A stretch of 64,000 nucleotides of DNA from DATARH01 sp035534855. GTDB lineage: Bacteria > Pseudomonadota > Alphaproteobacteria > ATCC43930 > CGMCC-115725. Position numbers and translations under genes: made by a program. The notes beneath the pieces are model-generated. The model saw only the letters and a program-made list of their open reading frames with translations. It was not told where the DNA came from and searched no databases. The stretch lies in contig DATLRD010000014.1 of NCBI GenBank assembly GCA_035534855.1, positions 78,212 through 142,211 of the forward strand, read 5' to 3'. Of the stretch, positions 51,463 to 59,502 are shown in pieces (position 1 is the first letter of the stretch; the number at the start of each line of letters is the position of its first letter).

Positions 51463-52023
51463 ATGCAGATCGTCGCCACCGCGATTGCCGAGGTGAAGCT
51501 GATCACCCCTGTGCGCCACGGCGATGCGCGCGGGTTTTTCGCCGAGACCTACCGCCGCGACGCGCTTGCCGCGCACGGCATCGACCTCGATTTCGTGCAG
51601 GACAACCAGGCGTTCTCGGCCGCCGCCAATGTGCTGCGCGGGCTGCACTTCCAGCTGCCGCCCGCGGCGCAGGCCAAGCTGGTGCGCGTCGCGCGCGGCG
51701 CGATCCTCGACGTCGCAGTCGACATCCGCCGCGGCTCGCCGAGCTATGGTCGGCACGTCGCGGTGCGGCTGTCGGCCGAGGACGGAAACCAGCTGTTTGT
51801 GCCCGAAGGGTTTGCCCACGGCTATCGCACGCTCGAGCCCGACACCGAGGTCGTCTACAAGGTCAACCGCTATTATTCGCCGGCGCACGACCGCGGCTTG
51901 CGCTGGAACGACCCGGCGCTCGGTATCGACTGGGGCATCGCCGAGGATTCGGCGATCCTGTCGGCCAAGGATAGGGCGCAGCCGCTCTTTGCCGAGCTGC
52001 AATCGCCGTTCGCCTCTCGCTGA
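51463..52023 (+). CDS. rfbC: dTDP-4-dehydrorhamnose 3,5-epimerase
   Basis: A 186-residue cupin-fold epimerase of the dTDP-L-rhamnose pathway. It shows VKLITPVRHGDARGFFAETY, FVQDNQAFSAAANVLRGLHF (catalytic His62), KLVRVARGAILDVAVDIR, LFVPEGFAHGYRTLEP and the catalytic-Tyr region VVYKVNRYYSPAHDRGLRWN. Length is normal. The ATG at 51463 has a GAGG-like sequence a few bases upstream; an earlier in-frame ATG at 51427 adds Arg/Pro-rich residues not found in the family. rfbD follows after 4 bases. rfbA and rfbB are not in the window. Confidence 0.93.
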   Translation: MQIVATAIAEVKLITPVRHGDARGFFAETYRRDALAAHGIDLDFVQDNQAFSAAANVLRGLHFQLPPAAQAKLVRVARGAILDVAVDIRRGSPSYGRHVAVRLSAEDGNQLFVPEGFAHGYRTLEPDTEVVYKVNRYYSPAHDRGLRWNDPALGIDWGIAEDSAILSAKDRAQPLFAELQSPFASR

Positions 52024-52027
52024 CGCG

Positions 52028-52912
52028 ATGAAGCTGCTTGTCACCGGCGGCGCCGGCCAGGTCGGGTTCGAATTGCGCCGCGCCCGGCTGCCCGTCGGCT
52101 GGAGCCTCGTTGCCGTCGACCGCGACGCGTTCGACATCGCTGATCGCGATGCGGTGTTTGCCGCGATGGCGCGCGAGCGGCCGGACCTGGTGGTCAACAC
52201 TGCCGCTTATACCGCGGTCGACAAGGCGGAGAGCGAGACGCAGGCGGCCTTTGCCGCCAATGCGGCGGCGCCCGGTTATTTCGCCGAGGCGTGCCGCGAC
52301 GCCGGCATCCCGCTGATCCAGTTCTCGACCGATTACGTGTTCGACGGCGAGAAGCCGGGCGCCTATGCCGAGGACGACCCGGTCAACCCGCTCGGCGTCT
52401 ACGGCAAGAGCAAGGAACAGGGCGAGCGGGCGGTGCGCGCAACGCTGGCCGAGCACGTGATCCTGCGCACCGCCTGGGTCTATGGCGCGCACGGCAACAA
52501 TTTCGTCAAGACGATGCTGCGGCTCGCCGCCGAACGCCCGGAATTGCGCGTCGTCGCCGATCAGCACGGCTCTCCGACCGCCGCCGCCGACCTTGCCGCA
52601 GCGGTCATCGCGATCGCCAGCCGGATTGCCGCCGGGCAGGGACGCTGGGGCACGTTCCACCTTACCGGCGCCGGGGCAACGACGTGGCACGGCTTTGCCG
52701 AGGCGATCGTCGCGCTCGCCGCACCGCATACCGGGAAAGCGCCGCCGGTCAGGGCGATCGCCACCGCGGATTACCCGACCCCGGCGCACCGTCCGGCCAA
52801 TTCGGTGCTCGACTGCGGCCGTCTCGCCGCCGCCTACGGCGTCGCCGCGCGGCCGTGGCACGACGCGCTCGCCGAAACCGTCGCCGAGTTGTTCGGCGGG
52901 CCGATTCCTTAA
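52028..52912 (+). CDS. rfbD: dTDP-4-dehydrorhamnose reductase
   Basis: A 294-residue NAD(P)H-dependent short-chain dehydrogenase of the extended type that makes dTDP-L-rhamnose. The nucleotide loop is VTGGAGQVGFEL (residues 5-16). NTAAYTAVDKAE, FSTDYVFDGEKPGAY and YGKSK (Tyr125, Lys129) follow, then ILRTAWVYGAHGNNFVKTM. All catalytic residues are present and the length is normal. It is paired with rfbC with no other gene in the unit. The rhamnose may feed the glycosyltransferase operon at 6058-11405, but that is only a guess. Confidence 0.93.
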   Translation: MKLLVTGGAGQVGFELRRARLPVGWSLVAVDRDAFDIADRDAVFAAMARERPDLVVNTAAYTAVDKAESETQAAFAANAAAPGYFAEACRDAGIPLIQFSTDYVFDGEKPGAYAEDDPVNPLGVYGKSKEQGERAVRATLAEHVILRTAWVYGAHGNNFVKTMLRLAAERPELRVVADQHGSPTAAADLAAAVIAIASRIAAGQGRWGTFHLTGAGATTWHGFAEAIVALAAPHTGKAPPVRAIATADYPTPAHRPANSVLDCGRLAAAYGVAARPWHDALAETVAELFGGPIP

Positions 52913-53005
52913 GGCCGAGTTGCCGGCCCGGCCACCTCGGCCTCGGCCCCTTGCCGCCTCTGCCGGAGCGTGCCACCGTTGGCTCTCTCAACAGGGAGGC
53001 AAACC

Positions 53006-53596
53006 ATGGCCTATGTCGATCCGCGCCTGCTTGGCAAACCGGTGCCCTCAGTCTCGGCCGCCGAGATGGAGCGTGAGCGCGTCGCCCGGCTCGACGCGGT
53101 CAAGGGCTCCGACCTCGCCTTTCTCGACCAGCGCATCCCCGGCTACCGGCGCGAGATCATCAACATGATCGGCATGGGCGTGACCGAAAACGTGACCGAC
53201 GCCACGCTGGCGCCAAAGATCAAGGGCGGAGCGCACGGTTTTACCGTGACCTATGTGCGCAATACACCAAAGAGCAACGGCGCGGCGCTGCACCGCCACC
53301 CGACCGAAGAGGTATTCATTGCCGCCAAGGGGCCGTGGGAGGTGTTCTGGCTCGAAGGCGACGAGGAGAGGGTCATCACACTGCAGCCGGGCGACCTCGT
53401 CAATGTGCCGATCGGCCTCTACCGCGGCTTCCGCAATGCCAGCGACGATCTCGACGCGGTGCTGATCGCGGTGGTCGGCGGACCCGACCCGGGCAAGGTC
53501 GACTGGCACCCGAGCGTTATCGCCGAGGCGCGCAAAACCGGGCTCGCGGTCGATGACGACGGCAAGCTGATCGAGGTCAAGAACGCGGCGGAGTAA
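53006..53596 (+). CDS. Cupin domain protein
   Basis: A 196-residue protein with one cupin barrel in its C-terminal half: GAALHRHPTEEVFIAAKGPW gives the His-containing first motif, and LQPGDLVNVPIGLYRGFRN the second. An N-terminal helical part (RLDAVKGSDLAFLDQRIPGY) is family-specific. The function is unknown; such proteins may be small-molecule dioxygenases, isomerases or ligand binders. AGGGAGG lies 6 bases before the ATG at 53006 and excludes an upstream ATG at 52970. It converges on a luciferase-like oxidoreductase 6 bases away. Confidence 0.85.
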   Translation: MAYVDPRLLGKPVPSVSAAEMERERVARLDAVKGSDLAFLDQRIPGYRREIINMIGMGVTENVTDATLAPKIKGGAHGFTVTYVRNTPKSNGAALHRHPTEEVFIAAKGPWEVFWLEGDEERVITLQPGDLVNVPIGLYRGFRNASDDLDAVLIAVVGGPDPGKVDWHPSVIAEARKTGLAVDDDGKLIEVKNAAE

Positions 53597-53602
53597 CCGA
53601 CC

Positions 53603-54748
53603 CTATGCCGGGGCGAACAGGCGCTCGCCGGCGGCGGGGGCAGGGCGCTCGGCCGGCGCCGGCGGAGCGGCGAAGGCTGGGTCGCGCTGCAGCACAGGCA
53701 GTACCCGGTCGGCAAAGAGGCGCATGTTGACCTCCGCCTCTTCGTGCGGCAGCCCGCCGAACGAGAACTCGGTGACGAGGTGGTTCATCCCGGTGCAGCG
53801 CTGTAATTCGGCGATCTGTTCGAGGCAATCCGCAGGCGTGCCGACGATCTGGATCGACACGTAGAAATCGGTCGCCTTGGCCTTCGACTCGGTACTCTCG
53901 TTGATCTTGGCGTAGGTGCGGGCCATCTTGCCGTAGCTCTCATAGCCCGTGACCGTCGATAGGTGGCCATCCGAGAAATGGTAGTGGTCGTCGATCGACT
54001 GCCATTTGCGGCCGAGATATTCGACCGCGCGCTGCTGCGCCTCGGCGCGGCTTTCGGCGCAGCACACATTGGTCAGGATGATCGGCGGGCGCGGCGCGTG
54101 GCCGGCTTCGGCCGCGATCGTCCGGTAGCGGGCGATGTCTTCCGCAGCCTTGGGCCATTCGTTCTGCATTACCATCAGCAGACCGAAGCCGAGCTTGGCC
54201 ATGATCTCGGCCGAATCAGGGCTCACCGCCGAGGCGTAGAAGCGCCGTTCGGGGTGCGAGACCGGGCGCGGCCGGACTGCGGTCTGGGGGATCTGGTAGA
54301 ACGCGCCGTCGTGTGAGAACGAATCCTGGCTCAGCGCCTTGACGATGATCTGCGCCGATTCGACAAAGCGCGGCCGCGCCTCGCCCATCGGGATGCGAAA
54401 GCCCTCGTATTCGACGCTGGCGGCGCCCCGGCCGAAGCCGAACAGGCAGCGCCCGCCGCACAGGATGTCCAACAGCGCGATCTGCTCAGCGACCCGGATC
54501 GGGTCGTGCCACGGCAGCACGATGACCGAGGTGCCGAGCAAAATCCGCCGGGTCCGGCCGGCATAATAGCTCAACAGCTGGGTCGGCGCCGGCGACATCG
54601 CATAGCCGGTGAAGTGGTGTTCGAGCGCGAACAGCGAGTCGAAGCCGAGCGGCTCGGCAAGGTCGCCCATCGCCAGATGCTCGCCCACCACCGAGGCGTC
54701 GGAGCGCCCGGCCTGGTACAGCATGTTGAGTGCGATGCCCACTTTCAT
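53603..54748 (-). CDS. LLM class flavin-dependent oxidoreductase
   Basis: A 381-residue luciferase-like TIM-barrel monooxygenase that uses reduced FMN. It begins MKVGIALNMLYQAG and shows GFDSLFALEHHFTGYAMSP, LLGTSVIVLPWHDPIRVAEQ, GRCLFGFGRGAASVEYEGF and VVGEHL-type N-terminal strands; VGTPADCLEQIAEL lies near the C-terminus. The last 20 residues are Pro/Ala-rich. The start at 54748 directly precedes the barrel; the in-frame frame upstream has no family match. It is divergent from the MFS genes at 55083. The substrate is unknown, perhaps a compound brought in by those transporters. Confidence 0.9.
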   Translation of the reverse strand: MKVGIALNMLYQAGRSDASVVGEHLAMGDLAEPLGFDSLFALEHHFTGYAMSPAPTQLLSYYAGRTRRILLGTSVIVLPWHDPIRVAEQIALLDILCGGRCLFGFGRGAASVEYEGFRIPMGEARPRFVESAQIIVKALSQDSFSHDGAFYQIPQTAVRPRPVSHPERRFYASAVSPDSAEIMAKLGFGLLMVMQNEWPKAAEDIARYRTIAAEAGHAPRPPIILTNVCCAESRAEAQQRAVEYLGRKWQSIDDHYHFSDGHLSTVTGYESYGKMARTYAKINESTESKAKATDFYVSIQIVGTPADCLEQIAELQRCTGMNHLVTEFSFGGLPHEEAEVNMRLFADRVLPVLQRDPAFAAPPAPAERPAPAAGERLFAPA

Positions 54749-55082
54749 GGCGCTTCTCCCGGTTGTCGGCGGCCTTCCCGCCGGTTGCGACATTCCGCCA
54801 ATCGTGGCGGCGATGCGGCCGTCTGGCGCGGGCCATCCTCGGCATCGGTCGGCATGCGTCGCACCGCCGCAGGGGGTGTCGGAGATAACTATCGCATTCC
54901 CGGGTTGTCACCGCCAGCAGGGCATGACTGCCGGTGACGCTGTCGGGAGAATTCCCCTAGTGTGGCGAAGATGCCATTGCGTTTGGCAAGATTTTGGGAT
55001 CAGCTTTCAACCTGAAGAAGCCGAAATGGCCACGGGGTCGCCCAATGCGGCGGCGCAGAATAGGAACAAGGAGGAAACACTG
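54749..55082. other. Intergenic region between divergent oxidoreductase and MFS genes
   Basis: About 330 bases without a gene. It contains a small perfect hairpin (CCGCCA, ATCG, TGGCGG at 54795-54810), and an AT-richer stretch near 54960-55010 that may carry the promoter of the transporter gene. In-frame extension of the MFS gene through this region gives no family similarity. Confidence 0.45.
55068..55074 (+). promoter_or_regulatory. Consensus ribosome binding site of the first MFS gene
   Basis: AAGGAGG lies 8 bases before the ATG at 55083. It decides this start over an in-frame ATG at 55026 and over longer open frame upstream. Confidence 0.8.
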
Positions 55083-56468
55083 ATGGCCGAACTTTCTGCC
55101 AGCGCGATACTCGGTCGCAAACTCGACAGCATTCCGTTCAGCCCGTTTCACGTCGCCGTCATCATGGTTTTGGGGCTCGTCGGGTTCGTCGACGGGTACG
55201 ATCTGGCGCTGACCGGGTCGCTGCTCGTGCTGGCCAAGGGACCGCTCCACATTACCCCGGATCAGATCCGCTGGCTGACCATCGCCGCGACCTTGTTTGT
55301 CGTCGTCGGCGGGTTCATCGCCGCGGCGATCTCGGACCATGTCAGCCGCAAGGTGATCATTCAGATCGGCGTCGTCGGCATGACCTTTTTCACGCTGATG
55401 ATCCCGCTGGTGCAGAATGCCGAACAGTTGATCATCGTGCGCCTGCTGACCGGAGTCGGTCTGGGCTTTGCGATCACCGCGCCGTTTCCGGTCGCCGCGG
55501 AACTGATGCCGGCGCAGCACCGGCGCACCTATGGTGCGATCTATGAGATCTGCCTGGCGAGCGCCTTCGCGCTCTTGCCGCTCGTCGGTTTCATGCTCGC
55601 CGGCAACCCCAATGGGTTCCGCTGGATCGCCCTGCCCGGCGGCCTCGCCCTGTTTGTCGTGCCGACGCTGGTGCATTTCGTGATCCCGCAGAGCGCACGC
55701 TGGCAACTGCGCAAGGGCCATACCCAGGCGGCGGTCGACACCGTCAACCAGTTCATCCGCCGCTGCGGCAGCAAGGTGTCGGAGATGACGGTCGCCGATC
55801 TCGGCTCCCGTTTGCACGAGGCGCGCGAGGCCCTGCCGCCGTTCAGCGCCCTGTTCGCGCCGGGCCAGTTCCGCTGGACCGCGGTGGGCATCGTGACCAG
55901 CATCTGCGCCGGCAGCGCCTATTACTTGATCGCGATCCTGTTGCCCAAGGCGTTGATCGACCAGGGCGCGGCGGTCACGACCAGCTTTGGCATCAGCTCG
56001 ATCGTGTTTCTCGCGACGATCCCCGGCAAGGCGTTCAACGCGGTGCTGATGGAGAGGATCGGGCGGCGCTGGACCATCGCATGCGCGCTGTCGGGCGCGT
56101 TTCCCGGGCTGGTGCTGATGGCCACCGCGCACCTGGCCGGGGCTTATGCCAACATGGTCATGACCGGTGGCGCGATCGTCCTCGGCTTTACCGCGCTGTC
56201 GTCGTTTCCCGCGGTGCGGGTGTACCTGTCCGAGCAGTTCCCGACCTCGCTGCGCGGGCGCGGCAACATCTTTGGCGAGGCGTTCGGACGCATCTTTGCC
56301 GGGGTGCTGGCGCCGTTCTTGGTAGAGCCGCATACCGCATCCCCGATCGCTTTTTTCGGCACGATCGTCGTCATCGTGTCATGCGGCGCATTCATTCCGC
56401 TGCTGTTCGGCAAGGAGACGGTCGGCCAGCTCGAAACCGTGACCGAGATGGCGCCACATCTCGCCTGA
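55083..56468 (+). CDS. MFS transporter, aromatic-acid/sugar-symporter-like (copy 1)
   Basis: A 461-residue inner-membrane transporter with 12 expected segments. The family-typical GFVDGYDLALTGSLLVLAK in segment 1, the loop 2-3 motif SDHVSRKVIIQIG, RLLTGVGLGFAITAPFPVAA and AELMPAQHRRTYGAIYE, and the C-terminal LSEQFPTSLRGRGNIFGEAF indicate the metabolite:H+ symporter type. It is followed after 311 bases by a close paralog sharing exact stretches such as LGRKLDSIPFS and LIPLVQNAEQLIIVRLLTG. The substrate is unknown. A hairpin terminator at 56491 ends its transcript. Confidence 0.9.
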   Translation: MAELSASAILGRKLDSIPFSPFHVAVIMVLGLVGFVDGYDLALTGSLLVLAKGPLHITPDQIRWLTIAATLFVVVGGFIAAAISDHVSRKVIIQIGVVGMTFFTLMIPLVQNAEQLIIVRLLTGVGLGFAITAPFPVAAELMPAQHRRTYGAIYEICLASAFALLPLVGFMLAGNPNGFRWIALPGGLALFVVPTLVHFVIPQSARWQLRKGHTQAAVDTVNQFIRRCGSKVSEMTVADLGSRLHEAREALPPFSALFAPGQFRWTAVGIVTSICAGSAYYLIAILLPKALIDQGAAVTTSFGISSIVFLATIPGKAFNAVLMERIGRRWTIACALSGAFPGLVLMATAHLAGAYANMVMTGGAIVLGFTALSSFPAVRVYLSEQFPTSLRGRGNIFGEAFGRIFAGVLAPFLVEPHTASPIAFFGTIVVIVSCGAFIPLLFGKETVGQLETVTEMAPHLA

Positions 56469-56490
56469 CGGTTGGCTTGCATCGCTTTTC

Positions 56491-56515
56491 GGCCGCGCCG
56501 CTTGTCGGCGCGGCC
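56491..56515 (+). terminator. Hairpin terminator after MFS copy 1
   Basis: GGCCGCGCCG pairs perfectly with CGGCGCGGCC around CTTGT, followed by GGTTTGCTG. It lies 22 bases after the stop at 56468. The rest of the 310-base gap to the second MFS gene holds a smaller TGGCC-TTCG-GGCCA hairpin near 56570 and presumably a separate promoter. Confidence 0.65.
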
Positions 56516-56779
56516 GGTTTGCTGCAAGCGCAGTGACACCGTGTCGCAGCCGGGTTAGAGTGCTTGTGGCCTTCGGGCCATGAAAGCGGGACCGGGATCA
56601 ACCCGGCCCTTTTCTGAGCAGGAAGCAATACGTTCAGCCTGGCGGCATTCTGCGGGGGGAGGAGACGGCGGGGCACGATCGGCAATTGACACATAAGAAA
56701 ACTCCCTAAGCCAGACGGATCGGCATCGCGGTCGGCTGTCGTCGCAGGGTTCCCCCGGGTTGGCTCAACCTGGGAGAAA

Positions 56780-58192
56780 ATGATGACTGCGACTCTTGTT
56801 GCCGGCGGTTCGGGGGGCAGGGCGAATTACATTCTCGGGCGCAAGCTCGACAGCATCCCGTTCAGCTCTTACCACATTCTTATTATTGCGGTTCTCGCTC
56901 TCGTCGGCTTTGTCGAGGGCTACGACCTCGTGATGACCGGGGCGTTGCTGGTGCTGGCCAAGGCGCCGCTGCACCTGACCGATACCGACATCCGGCTGCT
57001 CGCCGTCGGCCCGACGCTGATGCTCTGCGTCGGCGGATTTGTTTCGTCGGCCATCTCGGATCACTGGAGCCGCAAGACGGTGATGCTGATCGGCGTGATC
57101 GCGACGACGTTTTTCACGTTGCTGATCCCGCTGGTGCAGAATGCCGAGCAGCTCATTATTGTTCGGCTGCTGACCGGCATCGGCGCCGGCGGCGCGGTCT
57201 CCGCCGCGTTTCCGATCGCTGCCGAGCTGATGCCGGCGCAACATCGGCGCACCTATGGCGCAATCTACGAGATGGCGCTGGCCGCCTCGTTTACCGTGGT
57301 GCCGTTTGTCGCCGGGCTGCTCGCCGGCAACCAGTCGGCCTTCCGCCTTCTGGCGCTGCCCGGCGGGCTGTCGATCACGGTGATCCCGGTGCTGATTTAT
57401 TACGTGCTGCCGGAAAGCCCGCGCTGGCATCTGCGCCGCGGGCAGGCACAGGCGGCGATCGACATCGTCAACCGCATCGTCAGGCGCGCCGGCAACCGGG
57501 TCGCGGCTCTGACGCTCGCCGAACTCGGCGACACCACGCGGGCCGCACGCGAGAAGCTGCCGCCGTATTGGGCGCTGTTCGCCAAGGGTCAGCTGCGCTG
57601 GACCACGGTCGGCATCCTCAGCGGGGTGTGCGCCGGCACCGCGTATTTCCTGATCGCGGTGCTGCTGCCCAAGGCGCTCAACGACCAGGGCGCGGCGGTC
57701 AAGGCGAGCCTCGCGATCACCTCGATCGTTTATGCCGCGAGCTTCTTCGGCAAGGGATTCACCGGCTATCTGATGGAGGTGATCGGCCGGCGCTGGACGA
57801 TCGCCTATGCGCTGGTCGGCTCGCTGCCCGGGCTGTGCCTGATGATGCTGGCGCACCGGGCCGGGGATTATGCAGGGGTCGTTATGATCGCAGGCGGGCT
57901 GATCACCGGGTTTACGGTGCTGTCGGCCTTTACCGCGACGCGCGTCTATCTGTCCGAGCAGTTCCCGACCGCGCTACGCGGGCGCGGGCACATTTTCGGC
58001 GAATCGTTCGGGCGGCTCTTTGCCGGCGTGCTGGCGCCGTTTCTGATGGAGCCCCACACCGGGTCGGCGCCGATCTTTTTCGGCACGATCCTCGTCATCG
58101 TTTCGATCGGCGCCTTCATCCCGCTGGTGTTCGGCAAAGAGACGATCGGCCAGCTCGAGGACTTCACCGAGGCGGTGCCCGAACTGGCGTAG
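56780..58192 (+). CDS. MFS transporter, aromatic-acid/sugar-symporter-like (copy 2)
   Basis: A 470-residue transporter, clearly a paralog of the gene at 55083. Shared features are ILGRKLDSIPFS, GFVEGYDLVMTGALLVLAKA, SDHWSRKTVMLIG, AELMPAQHRRTYGAIYE and LSEQFPTALRGRGHIFGESF. Here segment 6 is followed by PESPRWHLRRGQAQAA, the classical sugar-porter-like loop, where copy 1 reads PQSARWQLRKGHTQAA. Twelve membrane segments are expected. GGGAGA is the binding site. Each copy seems to have its own promoter and terminator, so they may answer to different signals or carry related substrates. Confidence 0.9.
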   Translation: MMTATLVAGGSGGRANYILGRKLDSIPFSSYHILIIAVLALVGFVEGYDLVMTGALLVLAKAPLHLTDTDIRLLAVGPTLMLCVGGFVSSAISDHWSRKTVMLIGVIATTFFTLLIPLVQNAEQLIIVRLLTGIGAGGAVSAAFPIAAELMPAQHRRTYGAIYEMALAASFTVVPFVAGLLAGNQSAFRLLALPGGLSITVIPVLIYYVLPESPRWHLRRGQAQAAIDIVNRIVRRAGNRVAALTLAELGDTTRAAREKLPPYWALFAKGQLRWTTVGILSGVCAGTAYFLIAVLLPKALNDQGAAVKASLAITSIVYAASFFGKGFTGYLMEVIGRRWTIAYALVGSLPGLCLMMLAHRAGDYAGVVMIAGGLITGFTVLSAFTATRVYLSEQFPTALRGRGHIFGESFGRLFAGVLAPFLMEPHTGSAPIFFGTILVIVSIGAFIPLVFGKETIGQLEDFTEAVPELA

Positions 58193-58205
58193 TGCGGCGC
58201 CGGTC

Positions 58206-58230
58206 GGCCCGGGCGCTCAGCGCTCGGGCC
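58206..58230. terminator. Bidirectional hairpin between MFS copy 2 and cydX
   Basis: GGCCCG and CGGGCC enclose a second stem GCGCT/AGCGC with one G-T pair between them, giving a nearly continuous 12-bp stem. It begins 14 bases after the MFS stop and covers the cydX stop codon (58217-58219), so it can end transcription from both sides. Confidence 0.6.
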
Positions 58231-58324
58231 GCCGGTCGTCCTCGCGAAGCTCGAACCACATCGCGTTGAGAATCGCAAAGCTGCACGCGAGGCCGAGGCC
58301 CAGCACCCAGCTGAAATACCACAT
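58217..58324 (-). CDS. cydX: Cytochrome bd oxidase small subunit CydX
   Basis: A 35-residue membrane protein, MWYFSWVLGLGLACSFAI followed by LNAMWFELRED and a charged end. The MWYFSW start, one membrane helix and a C-terminal acidic stretch are the recognised pattern of CydX, which sits against CydA and stabilises the heme site. It lies 23 bases downstream of cydB and ends the operon. GAGGAGGG lies a few bases before the ATG. It is easily missed because of its size. Confidence 0.9.
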   Translation of the reverse strand: MWYFSWVLGLGLACSFAILNAMWFELREDDRRPER

Positions 58325-58347
58325 CGCCGGCCCTCCTCTTCGGCTGC

Positions 58348-59502
58348 TCAATACGAACTGTCGCGCCGGATCACATCGGCAAGCCGCACCCGGCCGCGCA
58401 TCACGCGGAGCGCGAACGCCGTATAGGCCAGCACGATCGGCAGGAACACCGCGGTGGCGATCAGCATCACCGACAGCGTCGCCGCGCTGCTCGATGCGTT
58501 CCACACCGTCAGGCTCGTCCCCGGGCTGGTCGACGACGGCATCAGGAACGGAAACAGCGCGATGCCGGCGGTAGCGATGATGCCGGCAACGCCGAGGGCG
58601 CTCGCCAGAAACGCGGTCTTGCGCGCCCGGCGGGCCGGGATCGCGGCCGCCAGCAGGCAGCTGGCTAAGCCCAGCGTCGGTGCCACGGCAAGCCAATGAA
58701 CGGCGCGGAAATTGTCGAGCCACGCCCCGGTCATGCGGGTCACGGTCTGGCCGAGCGGGTTCGCCGGCCCGATATGCGAGACCGTGCCGCCCAACACATA
58801 GCCGTCGAGCTGGGCTGCGACCCACCAGCCGGCTAGGGCGAACAGCACCGCCGTGGCCAGCCCGGCAAACCGGGCGATGCAGCCGGCGCGCTCGGCGACC
58901 GGCCCATCCGCCTTGAGCGCCAGCCAGTTACCGCCGTGCATCGTCAGCATCGCCACGCTGACCAGGCCCGCGAGTATCGCGAACGGGCTCAACAGCTCGA
59001 GAAAGCCGCCGCCATAGCTGACCCGCAAGTCGCTGTCGAACGCGAACGGCACCCCGAGCAGCAGGTTGCCGAACGCGATGCCAAATACCAGTGCCGCAAC
59101 AAACCCGCTTGCCGCCAGCCCCCAATCCCAGAAATTTCGCCAGCCCGGCCCTGGCAGCTTGCCGCGGAAATTAAGATCGACCGGGCGCAGGATCAGCGCC
59201 ACCAGCACCAGGAACATCGCCAGGTAGAACGTCGAGAACGCAGCGGCGTAAAGCAGCGGCCAGGCGGCGAACGCGGCGCCGCCGCCGAGGATGAACCAGA
59301 CCTGGTGCCCCTCCCAGTTCGGCTCGATGGTTTCGCGGATCTGGCGCCGCTCGGCATCTTCCTTGCCGGCGAACGGCAGCAGGATCGCGCTGCCGAGGTC
59401 ATAGCCGTCGAGCACCGCAAACCCGATCAGCAGCACGCCGAGCAGCGCCCACCAGATCAGGCGCAGGATGTCGTAGGGGATCGGCATCGCCGGGCCGCTC
59501 AT
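58348..59502 (-). CDS. cydB: Cytochrome bd ubiquinol oxidase subunit II
   Basis: A 384-residue inner-membrane protein with eight or nine helices. The family pattern is clear: RLIWWALLGVLLIGFAVLDG and YDLGSAILLPF, ETIEPNWEGHQVWFILGGGA, RPVDLNFRGK, GGNWLALK, and FPFLMPSSTSPGTSLTVWNA near the C-terminus. CydB forms the pseudo-dimer with CydA and holds no heme in the well-studied enzymes. It overlaps cydA by ATGA and is followed by cydX. Length is normal. The oxidase works at low oxygen and resists nitric oxide and sulfide. Confidence 0.95.
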   Translation of the reverse strand: MSGPAMPIPYDILRLIWWALLGVLLIGFAVLDGYDLGSAILLPFAGKEDAERRQIRETIEPNWEGHQVWFILGGGAAFAAWPLLYAAAFSTFYLAMFLVLVALILRPVDLNFRGKLPGPGWRNFWDWGLAASGFVAALVFGIAFGNLLLGVPFAFDSDLRVSYGGGFLELLSPFAILAGLVSVAMLTMHGGNWLALKADGPVAERAGCIARFAGLATAVLFALAGWWVAAQLDGYVLGGTVSHIGPANPLGQTVTRMTGAWLDNFRAVHWLAVAPTLGLASCLLAAAIPARRARKTAFLASALGVAGIIATAGIALFPFLMPSSTSPGTSLTVWNASSSAATLSVMLIATAVFLPIVLAYTAFALRVMRGRVRLADVIRRDSSY

